Source: Pseudohalioglobus sediminis (lineage in GTDB: Bacteria; Pseudomonadota; Gammaproteobacteria; Pseudomonadales; Halieaceae). Taken from it: DNA of 64,000 nt. Location: positions 496,001-560,000 of the forward strand of contig NZ_VTUX01000003.1 of assembly GCF_008370495.1 (NCBI RefSeq). Direction: 5' to 3'. Positions 1-8,485 of this stretch are shown here, piece after piece. Both the position numbers and the translations under genes were made by a program. Every line of letters begins with the position of its first letter. Positions within the stretch are counted from its first letter, which is position 1. The notes below the pieces were generated by a model. It was given only the letters and a program-made list of their open reading frames with translations, ran no database searches and was not told the DNA's origin.

Positions 1-408
<408 letters not shown>

Positions 409-480
409 GGCGGAGAACGCGGCCCCGGCTGCAGCGGCGCGGGTCCGTCCCTCAGCACCCTGAACCTAAAGCTGTGCCGG

Positions 481-1278
481 TCAGTTCACCACCAGCACAT
501 CGGCTGCGGTATGGTCGAGTATTTTTTCTGAGGTATTGCCAACCACGCTGCCCTTGATGCCGCTGCGCCCCACTGTGCCGATGATAATCAGGTCCACGGC
601 GATGTCGTCTGCCAGCTGGCTGATCACCGGCGCCGCGGAACCCTTGATCACGTGGGCGTGTTCCAGTGGCGCACCGCAGATCCTGGCCAGTTCAGCCTGC
701 TCCAGCGGGTGGTTACTGTCGTGGTAGGCGCTGACGAAGTGCGCATCCGAGCCGTAGGCATCGGTAAAGTTCTGCGCAAAACTGATGATCAGGTTGTTGA
801 GTTTCCTGTGCGCTGCATCAGTGGCCTCGGCATTGACCGCCGCCAGTACGCGGCGATGACTCCAGTCACGCCTGTCTTTCACTAGCAAAACCGGGCACGA
901 GGCCAGCCGCAACAGGGTAAAATCCGAGGTCGGGCGCATCGCGCGCTGCACATCGCGGTGCTCGAAGGAATTCTTGAATATCATGGATGCACCACAGCGT
1001 GCCGCCGCGCGCACCGCCGCCTCGCTCCAGGCATCATCCCATTCGAGCTCTTCCACCGCCTCGATACCTGCGTCCTGGCAGCGCAGCAGGAATCCCCTGA
1101 GCATATCCGCTACCCGCTGTTCGCAGGCCTCCCTGTCGTCGCCGGCGAGCGCGCTGGTCAGGCAGGCATAGAGATGCAAGCGGGTGCCGGTCATCTTCGC
1201 GGATTGCAGGCCGCGCTCGAACGCAGCCTGTTCTTCAGTGGTAGGGTCCAGGAGGACAAAGATCTTGTTGAGCACCAT
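481..1278 (-). CDS. Tandem universal stress protein (UspE-like)
   Basis: This 265-residue protein contains two UspA folds in series, as in UspE. The first starts with MVLNKIFVLLDPTTEEQ. The second ends with an ATP-binding type signature, G-TV-G followed nine residues later by G-N-T (IIGTVGRSGIKG then VVGNTSEKIL). Proteins of this kind are cytoplasmic and accumulate under stress, but their biochemical role is poorly defined. The ATG at 1278 is supported by the immediate start of the first beta strand. The gene stands alone between gcvP and a redoxin gene. Length and domain layout fit the family; the exact subfamily is uncertain. Confidence 0.9.
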   Translation of the reverse strand: MVLNKIFVLLDPTTEEQAAFERGLQSAKMTGTRLHLYACLTSALAGDDREACEQRVADMLRGFLLRCQDAGIEAVEELEWDDAWSEAAVRAAARCGASMIFKNSFEHRDVQRAMRPTSDFTLLRLASCPVLLVKDRRDWSHRRVLAAVNAEATDAAHRKLNNLIISFAQNFTDAYGSDAHFVSAYHDSNHPLEQAELARICGAPLEHAHVIKGSAAPVISQLADDIAVDLIIIGTVGRSGIKGSVVGNTSEKILDHTAADVLVVN

Positions 1279-1398
1279 GCGCGTCGGTTCCCGCCAGTGA
1301 GCAGTTCATTATTTCGGGTAATGATGACCGCAGAGCTGGTGTCATGAGTTGACGCGGGTCAAGGTTTAGTCAGCTGGCGCGCGACCGCCCCGCCGACT

Positions 1399-1430
1399 CC
1401 GCCGCAGTCTGCGAAAACAGACCGCAGCGG
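1399..1430 (-). terminator. Strong hairpin just downstream of the redoxin gene
   Basis: The minus strand can form a 13-bp stem (two G-U pairs) around a TTTTCG loop, starting 4 bases after the redoxin stop codon. No uridine tract follows, so it may be a 3' stabilising hairpin or an imperfect terminator rather than a classical intrinsic terminator. Confidence 0.5.
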
Positions 1431-1434
1431 CGTT

Positions 1435-2073
1435 TCAGTCCTGCAGCCCGAGCACGCCCCGGGCGTACGCCAGGGCAGACAAGGCGTCAACGCGCACGCT
1501 GTAGGCCTCGAGAAACAGCTTGCCGACGACCCGGCCCCCGGGATCGATCACGATGGCGCCCGGATGCGGAATCCCATAAGCATCGTCTCCCGGCTGGTAG
1601 GACTCGTTGAGAATACCCAGGGTCTTGAAACTGAGTGCGTCAACGTCGTGCAGTATCGGGTACTGGATATCCCATTTGTCGATGAAGGCCTGCTGCAGCG
1701 CCGGGGCGTCATAGGTGATCGCGACCACACCAATCCCGGCCTCGTCGTAAGCCGCCTTGTGCTGCTGCAGTTCAATCATCTGCTTCATACAGTAGGGGCA
1801 CCAGTCGGCCGAGCGCGTGGCTACCAGCATGGTTCCGTTTAAGCCTGCAAATTCTTGCAAGCCCCGCACGGGCCGCCCCTGCCAGGTTGCATTGACGCCG
1901 GGAAACGTCGAGCCCAGCTGTGGGCCCGGGTCAAAGTCGTCCTCGTCAGCGGTGACAAACATATCTTTGGTGAGCGCATCATAGGCCGCCTGCTTCGCCG
2001 GCTCGCGAAAGAGCAGTAACAATACGGCCGCCGCCAGCAACAGAAACAGGACAACGACAAGGGCTTTCTTCAT
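1435..2073 (-). CDS. Membrane-anchored peroxiredoxin/thioredoxin-like protein
   Basis: This 212-residue protein starts with MKKALVVVLFLLLAAA, a short basic end followed by a hydrophobic anchor or signal (about residues 4-22). The rest has a thioredoxin fold of the AhpC/TSA-redoxin type, with the active-site motif WCPYC at residues 91-95 and later sequence TYDAPALQQAF and YPILHDVD typical of the family. It probably works in the periplasm as a thiol reductase or peroxidase; substrate is unknown. The reading frame stays open about 70 codons upstream, but that part is not protein-like, and the ATG at 2073 is followed by a proper signal sequence. Confidence 0.85.
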   Translation of the reverse strand: MKKALVVVLFLLLAAAVLLLLFREPAKQAAYDALTKDMFVTADEDDFDPGPQLGSTFPGVNATWQGRPVRGLQEFAGLNGTMLVATRSADWCPYCMKQMIELQQHKAAYDEAGIGVVAITYDAPALQQAFIDKWDIQYPILHDVDALSFKTLGILNESYQPGDDAYGIPHPGAIVIDPGGRVVGKLFLEAYSVRVDALSALAYARGVLGLQD

Positions 2074-2273
2074 TACAACGGTCTCAGTCAGGTTAGACGG
2101 GGTGGCGACATCCAGGTTTATCGACCCGGGGTATTGATGTCCGCGGCGATGGCTTCTGGCAATTCGGCCTGCGCGACCAGCACACGCACGAGTCGGAAAG
2201 TGCTTCCCGAGAGTACTATGACGCCCCTTATATTGCGACCGATGCGAGCCGGTGAGAGCCCAGGCCAGGCCGC

Positions 2274-2290
2274 ACCCGTGGGCCACGGGT
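2274..2290. repeat. Perfect 17-base palindrome, possible operator
   Basis: ACCCGTGG-G-CCACGGGT, arms of 8 bases around one central base. It lies about 50 bases upstream of the putative -35 box of the motor cassette. Position and symmetry suit a regulator binding site; no regulator gene is adjacent, so this is inference. Confidence 0.4.
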
Positions 2291-2341
2291 CGCCCCGGCG
2301 CCAGTCGGCGCAGTTAATTTCAGGCTATCGCTGATATCGCC

Positions 2342-2369
2342 TTGAATACTGTCGCCCAAACAGCATAAT
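2342..2369 (+). promoter_or_regulatory. Putative sigma-70 promoter for the motor cassette
   Basis: TTGAAT and CATAAT are separated by 16 bases. The -10 box matches consensus at five of six positions. It ends about 52 bases before the ATG of the DUF3348 gene. Confidence 0.5.
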
Positions 2370-2421
2370 ACGGCGTCGCCCGCTGGTCGCGGTCAGCCCT
2401 CGTACAACCCGAAAGTAATTG

Positions 2422-3165
2422 ATGACCCAAGCCCTCCCCCAGGTTTCCCTTGGCAGTTCGCGACTGGTGCGCGTACTGACGGATATGCAGGCAACGAAAA
2501 CAGAGGTTTCGCACCGCCAGTTTACCGAGCGCCTGGGACACTGGATCGACTTTGCCGATTCCATCAGCCTGTGGCAGGCACACGACCGGGAACTGAGTGT
2601 AGAAGACGAATCGGTGTCCAGCTTTGCCGCCGGCGTGACCGAAGAGTTCCTGCGCGCACGCAGCCGCATAGTACAGGCGGCAATGCGCAGTTTTTTCCCT
2701 GGCTCGGGGCCGAGCAGGATTCGCTGGCCGGAGCAGGACAACGCCCCGGCAGATGTCGAACTGGCGGTAACACCCTGCCTCAAGTTCTACCAGCAGCAGC
2801 AGGCAGACGTCGACAGCAAGGTGCGAGGTTTGCACCTGCGCACGCGTGCTGCCGTGTCCACACTTTCGGTCAGGCTGGCGCGTATCTGCGCTATTGACGC
2901 GGCACTGGCGGACGCGCTGGCGCTCCATGCACGTCGCCAGCTGGCCAGCGTACCCGCCCTGCTGGAACAGCGGCTGCGTTACCTGTTCGCGCAGTACCGG
3001 GATGCCACGGCAGCGGGCACTGACGCCGACGCGGGGTGGCGAGAAACCCGCGAGCAGTTTCGCCGCGAGACCCAGGGCCTGCTGCTGGCGGAAATCGAAG
3101 CGCGACTCCTGCCCGCGCTGGGTTTGATCGAAGCCATTAACCAAGAGATTCACGATGAAGACTAA
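2422..3165 (+). CDS. DUF3348 family protein, first gene of the motor cassette
   Basis: This 247-residue protein resembles the DUF3348 family (recognised from overall sequence, e.g. SRLVRVLTDM and RQFTERLGHWIDFADSI near the N-terminus). It has no signal peptide or membrane segment and is largely helical, so it should be cytoplasmic. The family has no established function that I know of, but it is commonly encoded beside DUF802, OmpA-like and DUF2894 proteins, as here. The last 11 bases overlap the next gene, which suggests translational coupling. A TTG codon directly precedes the ATG at 2422; ATG is preferred. A structural or regulatory partner of the membrane motor is the most reasonable inference. 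Confidence 0.8.
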   Translation: MTQALPQVSLGSSRLVRVLTDMQATKTEVSHRQFTERLGHWIDFADSISLWQAHDRELSVEDESVSSFAAGVTEEFLRARSRIVQAAMRSFFPGSGPSRIRWPEQDNAPADVELAVTPCLKFYQQQQADVDSKVRGLHLRTRAAVSTLSVRLARICAIDAALADALALHARRQLASVPALLEQRLRYLFAQYRDATAAGTDADAGWRETREQFRRETQGLLLAEIEARLLPALGLIEAINQEIHDED

Positions 3166-5257
3166 CCTGATGTTTACCACTGCCGCCTTACTTGGTGCCA
3201 CTGCCATCGCCTGGATGGGCGCCGGGTTTATCGGCGCCAACCCCCTGGCACTGCTGGTGACTGTAGTGATAGCTGGCGTGTATGCACTGGGCCTGGTCGA
3301 ACTGCTGCAATTCAGGCGCGCCACAGCTGGCCTGAGAGCGGGCCTGGCGGAGGTCCGCGAAGCAGACGATTTTGACTTGCAGCCATGGCTGGCCAAGCTT
3401 CCTCCCGCGCTGCAGAGCAGCGTCGCGCAGCGCGTGGAAGGCGAGCGTGTGGGCCTGCCAGCACCGGTATTCACACCTTACCTGGTCGGGCTTCTGGTGA
3501 TGCTGGGCCTGCTGGGCACGTTTATCGGCATGGTCGACACCCTGCAGGGTGCTGTCACTGCGCTGCAGGGCAGTACCGAGCTTGCCGCCATTCGCGATGG
3601 CCTGGCCGCCCCGATACAGGGCCTTGGGCTGGCTTTCGGCACCTCCGTGGCCGGCGTTGCCGCCTCCGCCATGCTGGGGCTCAATGGCACGCTGAGCCGC
3701 CGCGAGCGCATGCTGGCGACGCGCGAACTGGATCGCAACATCAGCGGGCCGCTGCGGCGCTACTCCCTGCACCACAATCGCCAGCAAACCTTCCTGGCCA
3801 TGCAGCAACAGGCGGATGCGCTGCCGGCGGTGGCGCGGCAGCTGGGCGACATGGCGGACAAGCTGGGACAGCTGGGCGAACGCCTGGGCCACGACCTGGC
3901 TGCGAACCAGCAACTGTTTCACCAGCAGGCGCAACAACAGTATGGCGAGCTCGCTGACTCGGTGGGACGCTCATTGCGCGATGCACTCGCTGACAGCGGG
4001 CGGCTCGCCGGTGAAAGCATCAGCCCTGCAGTTGACGCGGCAATGCAGCAGGTCACGGCCAGCGCACGCGAAACCCACGAGCAGCTGCGTTCGCTGGCCG
4101 CAAGCTCGCAGCAACAGCGTGCGGACGACGAGGCGGACTGGCTGCGCGTGCAGGGCGAGCGTATGCAGGCATTGACTGCGGCGCTGCGCGAGGACCTGGG
4201 CAAGGCAACCGGAAATGTGCAGGCTGAACTCGGCCAGCTGCGGGCTGACCAGGCTAAACGCGATCTTGCCGTAAGCGAACGCCTGCAGGACATCCAGCGC
4301 AACAGCGCCCAGCAACTGGAGACCCTCGGTGCCGACACCGCGCGCTCGCTGGCAGAGATACGGTCGGGAACCGCCGGACAACTGGGAGAGATTCAGCAGG
4401 AAACCGCAGCACAACTGGCAGAGATACAGTCAGGGACAGCCGGGCAACTGGCACAGCTGCAGCAGGACACCGCGCAGCAGCTGAGCGGCCTGCACGCAGA
4501 GACCGGAACAGCGCTGGCGCAGACGCAGGCGCAGAACCGCGAGCAGTTGGCACAGCTTGCGGACGCAGTCAGGCAGGGCATCACCTTGATGCAGGAAGCC
4601 GCAGGCGAACAACTGCAGCGCATGCACGCGAGCATGGCAGAACAACTTGCCAGCCTGGCCAGTGAACTGCAGGTGCCGATGACTGAACTGATTGCTACCG
4701 CGTCAGAGACGCCGCGCGCCGCAGCCGAGGTCATCGGCAAGCTGCGCGAAGAGGTGTCCAACAACATACAGCGCGAGAACGCACTGCTGGGCGAACGCCA
4801 GGAAATCCTGCACAGCCTTACCGCGGTAACTGGCAGCCTGCAGGAGTCAGCCCAGGAACAGCGCGCCGCCGTGGAGCAACTGGTCACCGAGGCCAGTGTC
4901 ACGCTGCAGGGCGTGCGCGAAGAATTTCAGCAGCAGCTGGCAGCCGAGGCCGGCAGGTTATCGGAGATCAGCGCCAATGCCGCCGGCAGCACCGCGGATA
5001 TCGCCAGCCTGGGCGAATCTTTCAGCCTGGCGGTCCAGCTGTTCAGTGAATCGAACGCGCAGCTGGTCGAAAACCTGTGCCGGATTGAGGAGTCCATGCA
5101 CAAGTCCAGTGAACGCTCCGATGAACAGATGAGTTATTACGTGGCCCAGGCCCGGGAAATCATCGACCAGAGCATGCTGTCGCAGCGAGAGATCATCGAG
5201 GAGTTACGCCGGCTGGGGCAGACCGGCGACCTGTTCGCCGATGAGGCCGCCAGCTGA
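3155..5257 (+). CDS. DUF802 protein: MotA/TolQ/ZorA-like channel subunit with long coiled-coil tail
   Basis: In this 700-residue protein, hydrophobic segments lie at about residues 5-27, 31-51, 109-129 and 157-177. The last two carry the signature of ExbB/TolQ/MotA/ZorA channel proteins (LGLLGTFIGMVDTL and AFGTSVAGVAASAMLGL). Residues 200-690 form an almost uninterrupted Gln/Ala/Glu-rich coiled coil, including six successive 11-residue repeats at 393-458. This layout (proton-channel head plus long cytoplasmic tail) is that of ZorA from the Zorya defence system; flagellar MotA lacks such a tail. The stop overlaps the start of the MotB-like gene by one base (TGATG), suggesting tightly coupled synthesis of a stator-like complex. 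Ion transport is inferred from family, not shown. Confidence 0.85.
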   Translation: MKTNLMFTTAALLGATAIAWMGAGFIGANPLALLVTVVIAGVYALGLVELLQFRRATAGLRAGLAEVREADDFDLQPWLAKLPPALQSSVAQRVEGERVGLPAPVFTPYLVGLLVMLGLLGTFIGMVDTLQGAVTALQGSTELAAIRDGLAAPIQGLGLAFGTSVAGVAASAMLGLNGTLSRRERMLATRELDRNISGPLRRYSLHHNRQQTFLAMQQQADALPAVARQLGDMADKLGQLGERLGHDLAANQQLFHQQAQQQYGELADSVGRSLRDALADSGRLAGESISPAVDAAMQQVTASARETHEQLRSLAASSQQQRADDEADWLRVQGERMQALTAALREDLGKATGNVQAELGQLRADQAKRDLAVSERLQDIQRNSAQQLETLGADTARSLAEIRSGTAGQLGEIQQETAAQLAEIQSGTAGQLAQLQQDTAQQLSGLHAETGTALAQTQAQNREQLAQLADAVRQGITLMQEAAGEQLQRMHASMAEQLASLASELQVPMTELIATASETPRAAAEVIGKLREEVSNNIQRENALLGERQEILHSLTAVTGSLQESAQEQRAAVEQLVTEASVTLQGVREEFQQQLAAEAGRLSEISANAAGSTADIASLGESFSLAVQLFSESNAQLVENLCRIEESMHKSSERSDEQMSYYVAQAREIIDQSMLSQREIIEELRRLGQTGDLFADEAAS
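4331..4528 (+). repeat. Six 33-base in-frame repeats encoding hendecads
   Basis: These encode six consecutive 11-residue units, residues 393-458 of the DUF802 protein, of general form x-x-T-A-x-x-L-x-x-I/L-Q, for example QETAAQLAEIQ and SGTAGQLAQLQ. Hendecad spacing predicts a straight or right-handed coiled-coil rod. It is protein-level repetition, not a mobile or CRISPR-like repeat. Confidence 0.8.
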
Positions 5258-5898
5258 TGGATGAGATGCAACAGGGCCTGTCCGATGACACGCCGGTGTG
5301 GGCGATATTCGGTGACCTGATGTCCGCGGTGGTGGGCGTGTTTGTGCTGATACTGGTATGGGTATTGGGCTACCAGGTCGAGCTGGCACAGTCGCTGCAG
5401 CAGGAGGTGGTGCGTCGCGAGGCCGAGCAGGAACGTCGCATGGTGCTGGAACGGGCACTGGAAGCACCCCTCGCCAGCGGGCGTATCACCCTGAGTGATG
5501 GCCGTATCGGCATCAGCGGCAGTGTCTTGTTCGCGCTCAACTCTGACCAACTGCAACCTGAGGGGCGTGAATTGCTGCGCTCGCTAGTGCCGCCGATCAA
5601 GCTATACCTGGGCGAGCAGGACGAATTGCTGATGGTCAGTGGCTTTACCGACGACCTGCCTATACAGGAAGGCAACCTCAACTACCGTGACAACTGGGAG
5701 CTGTCGGCCCAGCGCGCACTCACCGTGACCCGCGCCCTGATCGAGGAAGGCATGCCGCCCGCACTGGTCTTTGCTGCAGCATTTGGGGCGCAACAGCCGG
5801 TCGCGGCCAACACGGATGACAGTGGTCGCTCACGCAACCGGCGGGTAGAAATGGCACCCGTCCCACGCAGCCCCGCTGAGCAGCCCGCCGGTGAGTGA
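5257..5898 (+). CDS. OmpA/MotB/ZorB-like peptidoglycan-binding protein
   Basis: A 213-residue protein. After a short cytoplasmic end there is a single membrane helix (about residues 14-42) with an acidic residue, D20, in GDLMSAVVG, the position where MotB and ZorB carry their ion-binding aspartate. A periplasmic OmpA-like domain follows (about 85-205), with SGFTDDLPI, NWELSAQRALTVTRAL and RSRNRRVEM, the usual peptidoglycan-binding signatures. It should pair with the preceding MotA/ZorA-like channel and anchor it to the cell wall. It starts inside the stop codon of that gene and overlaps the next by 8 bases. Confidence 0.88.
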   Translation: MDEMQQGLSDDTPVWAIFGDLMSAVVGVFVLILVWVLGYQVELAQSLQQEVVRREAEQERRMVLERALEAPLASGRITLSDGRIGISGSVLFALNSDQLQPEGRELLRSLVPPIKLYLGEQDELLMVSGFTDDLPIQEGNLNYRDNWELSAQRALTVTRALIEEGMPPALVFAAAFGAQQPVAANTDDSGRSRNRRVEMAPVPRSPAEQPAGE

Positions 5899-6511
5899 AC
5901 TGCGCGCAGAGTTCACCGCGCTGAAAACCACGGCAGGTGATCGCGACCCGGTGCGCCTGCGCTATATCGAGAGCCTGCTGCACCGCGCGGAAACCAGCCA
6001 GGGCAGACTGGCGGAAATACTGCAGGAAAAAACCAGCAAGGCGATGGCCGACTATCGGCAGGCGGCCGCGTCTGTGCAGCGCCACGGTCGCCACAAGCCA
6101 GGCGGCGGACCACTGCGTGAACTCAATCGCCTGCTCGAGACATTGCGACAGGAACAGGACGACCCACACATCCCACCTCTCGAAGAGGCTATGCGCCAAC
6201 AGGAACTGGAGCTGGTTGACGCCATCGCCGCACAGACCAACCACAGCTCACCCGGCATGCATGCAAGACAGGAAGAGCTCAAGGCGGCGCGCCGCTTCCA
6301 CGCCGCCATGGTCAGGCTCAATGCCGACAAGGTGGTTAACCGCGCCCTTGAAGAGGTGCCGGAAAGTGCCGGCCCGCTCAACCCGCAGCGCCTGGCGACG
6401 CGCTCACTGACGGCCATGCGCGACCTCTCCCCGCATTACCTGAGCCGATTCGTCAGTTACATCGACACCCTGTTCTGGCTTGAACAAAGCAGCAAACCCG
6501 GCAAACGCTGA
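5891..6511 (+). CDS. DUF2894 family protein, last gene of the motor cassette
   Basis: This 206-residue, highly charged and probably helical protein lacks a signal peptide or membrane segment. It resembles the DUF2894 family, known to me mainly as a neighbour of DUF802 and OmpA-like genes. The C-terminal part ends with SPHYLSRFVSYIDTLFWLEQ, the best conserved-looking stretch. A GTG start at 5891 overlaps the end of the OmpA-like gene. Function unknown; because it completes a four-gene overlapping unit it is likely part of the same complex. It shows no nuclease or helicase motif of the type seen in ZorD or ZorE. Confidence 0.8.
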   Translation: MSELRAEFTALKTTAGDRDPVRLRYIESLLHRAETSQGRLAEILQEKTSKAMADYRQAAASVQRHGRHKPGGGPLRELNRLLETLRQEQDDPHIPPLEEAMRQQELELVDAIAAQTNHSSPGMHARQEELKAARRFHAAMVRLNADKVVNRALEEVPESAGPLNPQRLATRSLTAMRDLSPHYLSRFVSYIDTLFWLEQSSKPGKR

Positions 6512-6520
6512 GTGCGCTGC

Positions 6521-6550
6521 TGGCACAGCCGTCGCACACCGCGGTATGAT
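6521..6550 (+). promoter_or_regulatory. Possible promoter for the DUF885 gene
   Basis: TGGCAC and TATGAT are separated by 18 bases; the -10 box matches five of six. A GGAGA ribosome binding site lies just before the ATG at 6577. The -35 is weak. Confidence 0.35.
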
Positions 6551-6576
6551 TCGCACTCACCAAACGGAGAACTGCC

Positions 6577-8322
6577 ATGCGCCTGTTATTGACCTTTTTC
6601 ATCGCCACGTGGACGCTTTGCGCACAGGCCGGTACGGACACTCTACAGCAGATCATCGACGAACACTGGGCCTGGCATCTGCAGCAGAGCCCCGAGACAC
6701 TGACCTATCGCGGCGAACGCAGCGGCAATGATCGCTGGACGGACCGCAGCCTGGAAGCCATGGAACAGCGCTATCGCCAGCGCGGTGAATTTCTCCAGCG
6801 CCTCGAGGCGATTGACCCGGAAACCCTGAGCGCCGACGACCAGCTCAACCAGCGCATGCTCGCCCGCAGTCTGCGCAGTGACCGCAAAGCCTACGAACTC
6901 GGCCTGCCGCTGATGGACATGAACATGCGCGATGGTCCACAGCACCAGTACCAGATCAGCGCAGCCACGCCGTTCGACAACATTGACGACTACCGTATGT
7001 GGCTGTCGCGACTGGGGGCCCTGCCCACACTGCTGCAGCAGGAAACCGCATTGCTGCAGGAAGGCATCAAACGCCAGCGGGTGCAGCCACGGGTGGTCAT
7101 CGAGCGTATACCCGAGCAAATCAGCAAAATCACCGGCGCCGACATCGAGGACAACCCGTTTTACCGTCCGTTCCTGGAGATGCCCGAAGCGATCGCGCCA
7201 GAACAGGCCGAGACCCTGCGCAAGGATGCCAGGGAGCTGATCGCCAATCGGGTCAATCCCGCCTACGCGGAGTTTCGCGACTTCCTGCTGCAAACCTACC
7301 TGCCCGCCTGTCGCGAACAGCCGGGAATCGGCGCCCTGCCCGGTGGCAAGGCAATCTATGAATTCCTGGCCAGCGACTTCACCACCACCACGCTGACACC
7401 ACAGGAGATTCACGAACTGGGCAAACGTGAAGTGGCGCGAATCCTCGAGGAAATGCAGGCAATCAAGGATGAGGTCGGCTTCAAGGGTGACCTGCAGGCG
7501 TTCAACAACTTCCTGCGCACTGACCCGCAATTCTATTACGAGACGCCCGAGGAGTTGTTCCAGGCCTACCTTGCCGTCTCCAAGCGCCTCGATCCGGAAC
7601 TGGTAAAGCTGTTCGGCAAACTGCCGCGCATGCCCTACGGTGTACGTCCAATTCCGGCAGAATCTGCGCCGGACACCACCACCGCCTACTACATGAGGCC
7701 GGCGGACAACGGCACCCGCGCCGGTTACTACTACGTCAATCTGTACCGTCCCGAGGTACGCCCCAAGTATGAGATGGAAGTTCTCAGCGTGCACGAGGCT
7801 GTACCGGGGCACCACCTGCAGATCGCACTGGCACAGGAACTCGAGGAATTGCCCGAGTTTCGCAAGGACAGTTCAGTCACGGCATTTGTCGAGGGCTGGG
7901 CGCTCTACTCCGAACAACTGGGTTACCAGATGGGACTGTACCAGGACCCGTACTCGCGCTATGGCCAGTTGACGTATGACATGTGGCGAGCAGTGCGGCT
8001 GGTAGTTGATACGGGCATTCACTACTTTGGCTGGAGCCGCCAGCGCGCGATAGATTACTTCAAGGCCAATGCCGGTAAGACCGAGGCCGACATCATCAAT
8101 GAAATCGATCGCTATATCGGCTGGCCCGGACAGGCGCTGGCCTACAAGATCGGCCAGCTGAAGATCATGGCTTTGCGCGCGGATGCGGAACAGGCGCTGG
8201 GCGCAAACTTTGATATCCGCAGCTTCCACGACGAATTGCTCGGTGCCGGCGCCATACCGCTGGATGCGCTGGAAATCCGCATGGACAGCTGGCTCACTGC
8301 ACAGCAGCAGCAAGCGAACTAG
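6577..8322 (+). CDS. Exported DUF885 protein, probable metal-dependent hydrolase
   Basis: This 581-residue protein begins with a cleavable signal peptide (MRLLLTFFIATWTLCAQA). The rest matches the DUF885 family of predicted zinc hydrolases/peptidases: the core HEAVPGHHLQIA motif at about residues 406-416 holds likely metal ligands, and EGWALYSEQLG at about 441-451 and TYDMWRAVRLVVDTG are other family signatures. The protein should act in the periplasm or envelope; substrate unknown. It follows the motor cassette on the same strand after 65 bases with its own possible promoter, so co-function is not implied. Confidence 0.85.
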   Translation: MRLLLTFFIATWTLCAQAGTDTLQQIIDEHWAWHLQQSPETLTYRGERSGNDRWTDRSLEAMEQRYRQRGEFLQRLEAIDPETLSADDQLNQRMLARSLRSDRKAYELGLPLMDMNMRDGPQHQYQISAATPFDNIDDYRMWLSRLGALPTLLQQETALLQEGIKRQRVQPRVVIERIPEQISKITGADIEDNPFYRPFLEMPEAIAPEQAETLRKDARELIANRVNPAYAEFRDFLLQTYLPACREQPGIGALPGGKAIYEFLASDFTTTTLTPQEIHELGKREVARILEEMQAIKDEVGFKGDLQAFNNFLRTDPQFYYETPEELFQAYLAVSKRLDPELVKLFGKLPRMPYGVRPIPAESAPDTTTAYYMRPADNGTRAGYYYVNLYRPEVRPKYEMEVLSVHEAVPGHHLQIALAQELEELPEFRKDSSVTAFVEGWALYSEQLGYQMGLYQDPYSRYGQLTYDMWRAVRLVVDTGIHYFGWSRQRAIDYFKANAGKTEADIINEIDRYIGWPGQALAYKIGQLKIMALRADAEQALGANFDIRSFHDELLGAGAIPLDALEIRMDSWLTAQQQQAN

Positions 8323-8337
8323 ATCGCGCACGCCCCG

Positions 8338-8368
8338 GCCCCGCAATCCGGCGGGGCTGCCATTTTGC
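8338..8368 (+). terminator. Probable intrinsic terminator after the DUF885 gene
   Basis: A 7-bp GC stem, GCCCCGC and GCGGGGC, with a 6-base loop is followed within a few bases by CATTTTGCTC. It begins 16 bases after the stop codon. Confidence 0.55.
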
Positions 8369-8485
8369 TCTCGCCCTCCTGCAGCGGCGCATCGGGCGCT
8401 GCAACAGCACCCGCGCTCAACACCGGAATACCGGCGCTGGTCGCACCAGCGTGGCAATTCATCGCAGACAAGCGGTTCGCGGCAG

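Larger units (their letters stand above)
2074..2421. other. Divergent intergenic region between redoxin gene and motor cassette
   Basis: These 348 bases hold no convincing gene. They must carry the promoters of both divergent units. I see a likely promoter for the plus-strand cassette, a perfect 17-base palindrome at 2274-2290, and a smaller GC-rich inverted repeat (GCGCC-AGTC-GGCGC) just after it. A TATAAG box on the minus strand (2227-2232) could serve the redoxin gene, but no matching -35 is evident. Confidence 0.6.

Noticed and set aside
1435-2286. Longer redoxin protein starting at 2286
   Set aside because: The additional 71 residues are Arg/Gly/His-rich and would precede a proper signal sequence at 2073; they are an open-frame artefact.
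2320-3474. Minus-strand open frame of 384 codons over the DUF3348 gene
   Set aside because: Low-complexity Arg/Ser/Ala-rich translation and antisense to a gene with good start, ribosome site and family match.
4331-4528. 33-base repeats as a CRISPR-like array
   Set aside because: Units are in frame, directly adjacent without spacers, and diverge at third codon positions, so they are protein-coding repeats.
3155-5898. Flagellar stator MotA/MotB
   Set aside because: No flagellar genes nearby, the channel protein has an extremely long coiled-coil tail that MotA lacks, and it is paired with DUF3348 and DUF2894 genes.
2422-6511. Complete Zorya defence system
   Set aside because: Only ZorA- and ZorB-like parts are present; no ZorC, ZorD helicase/nuclease or ZorE HNH protein is encoded nearby, so it is reported as ZorAB-like only.
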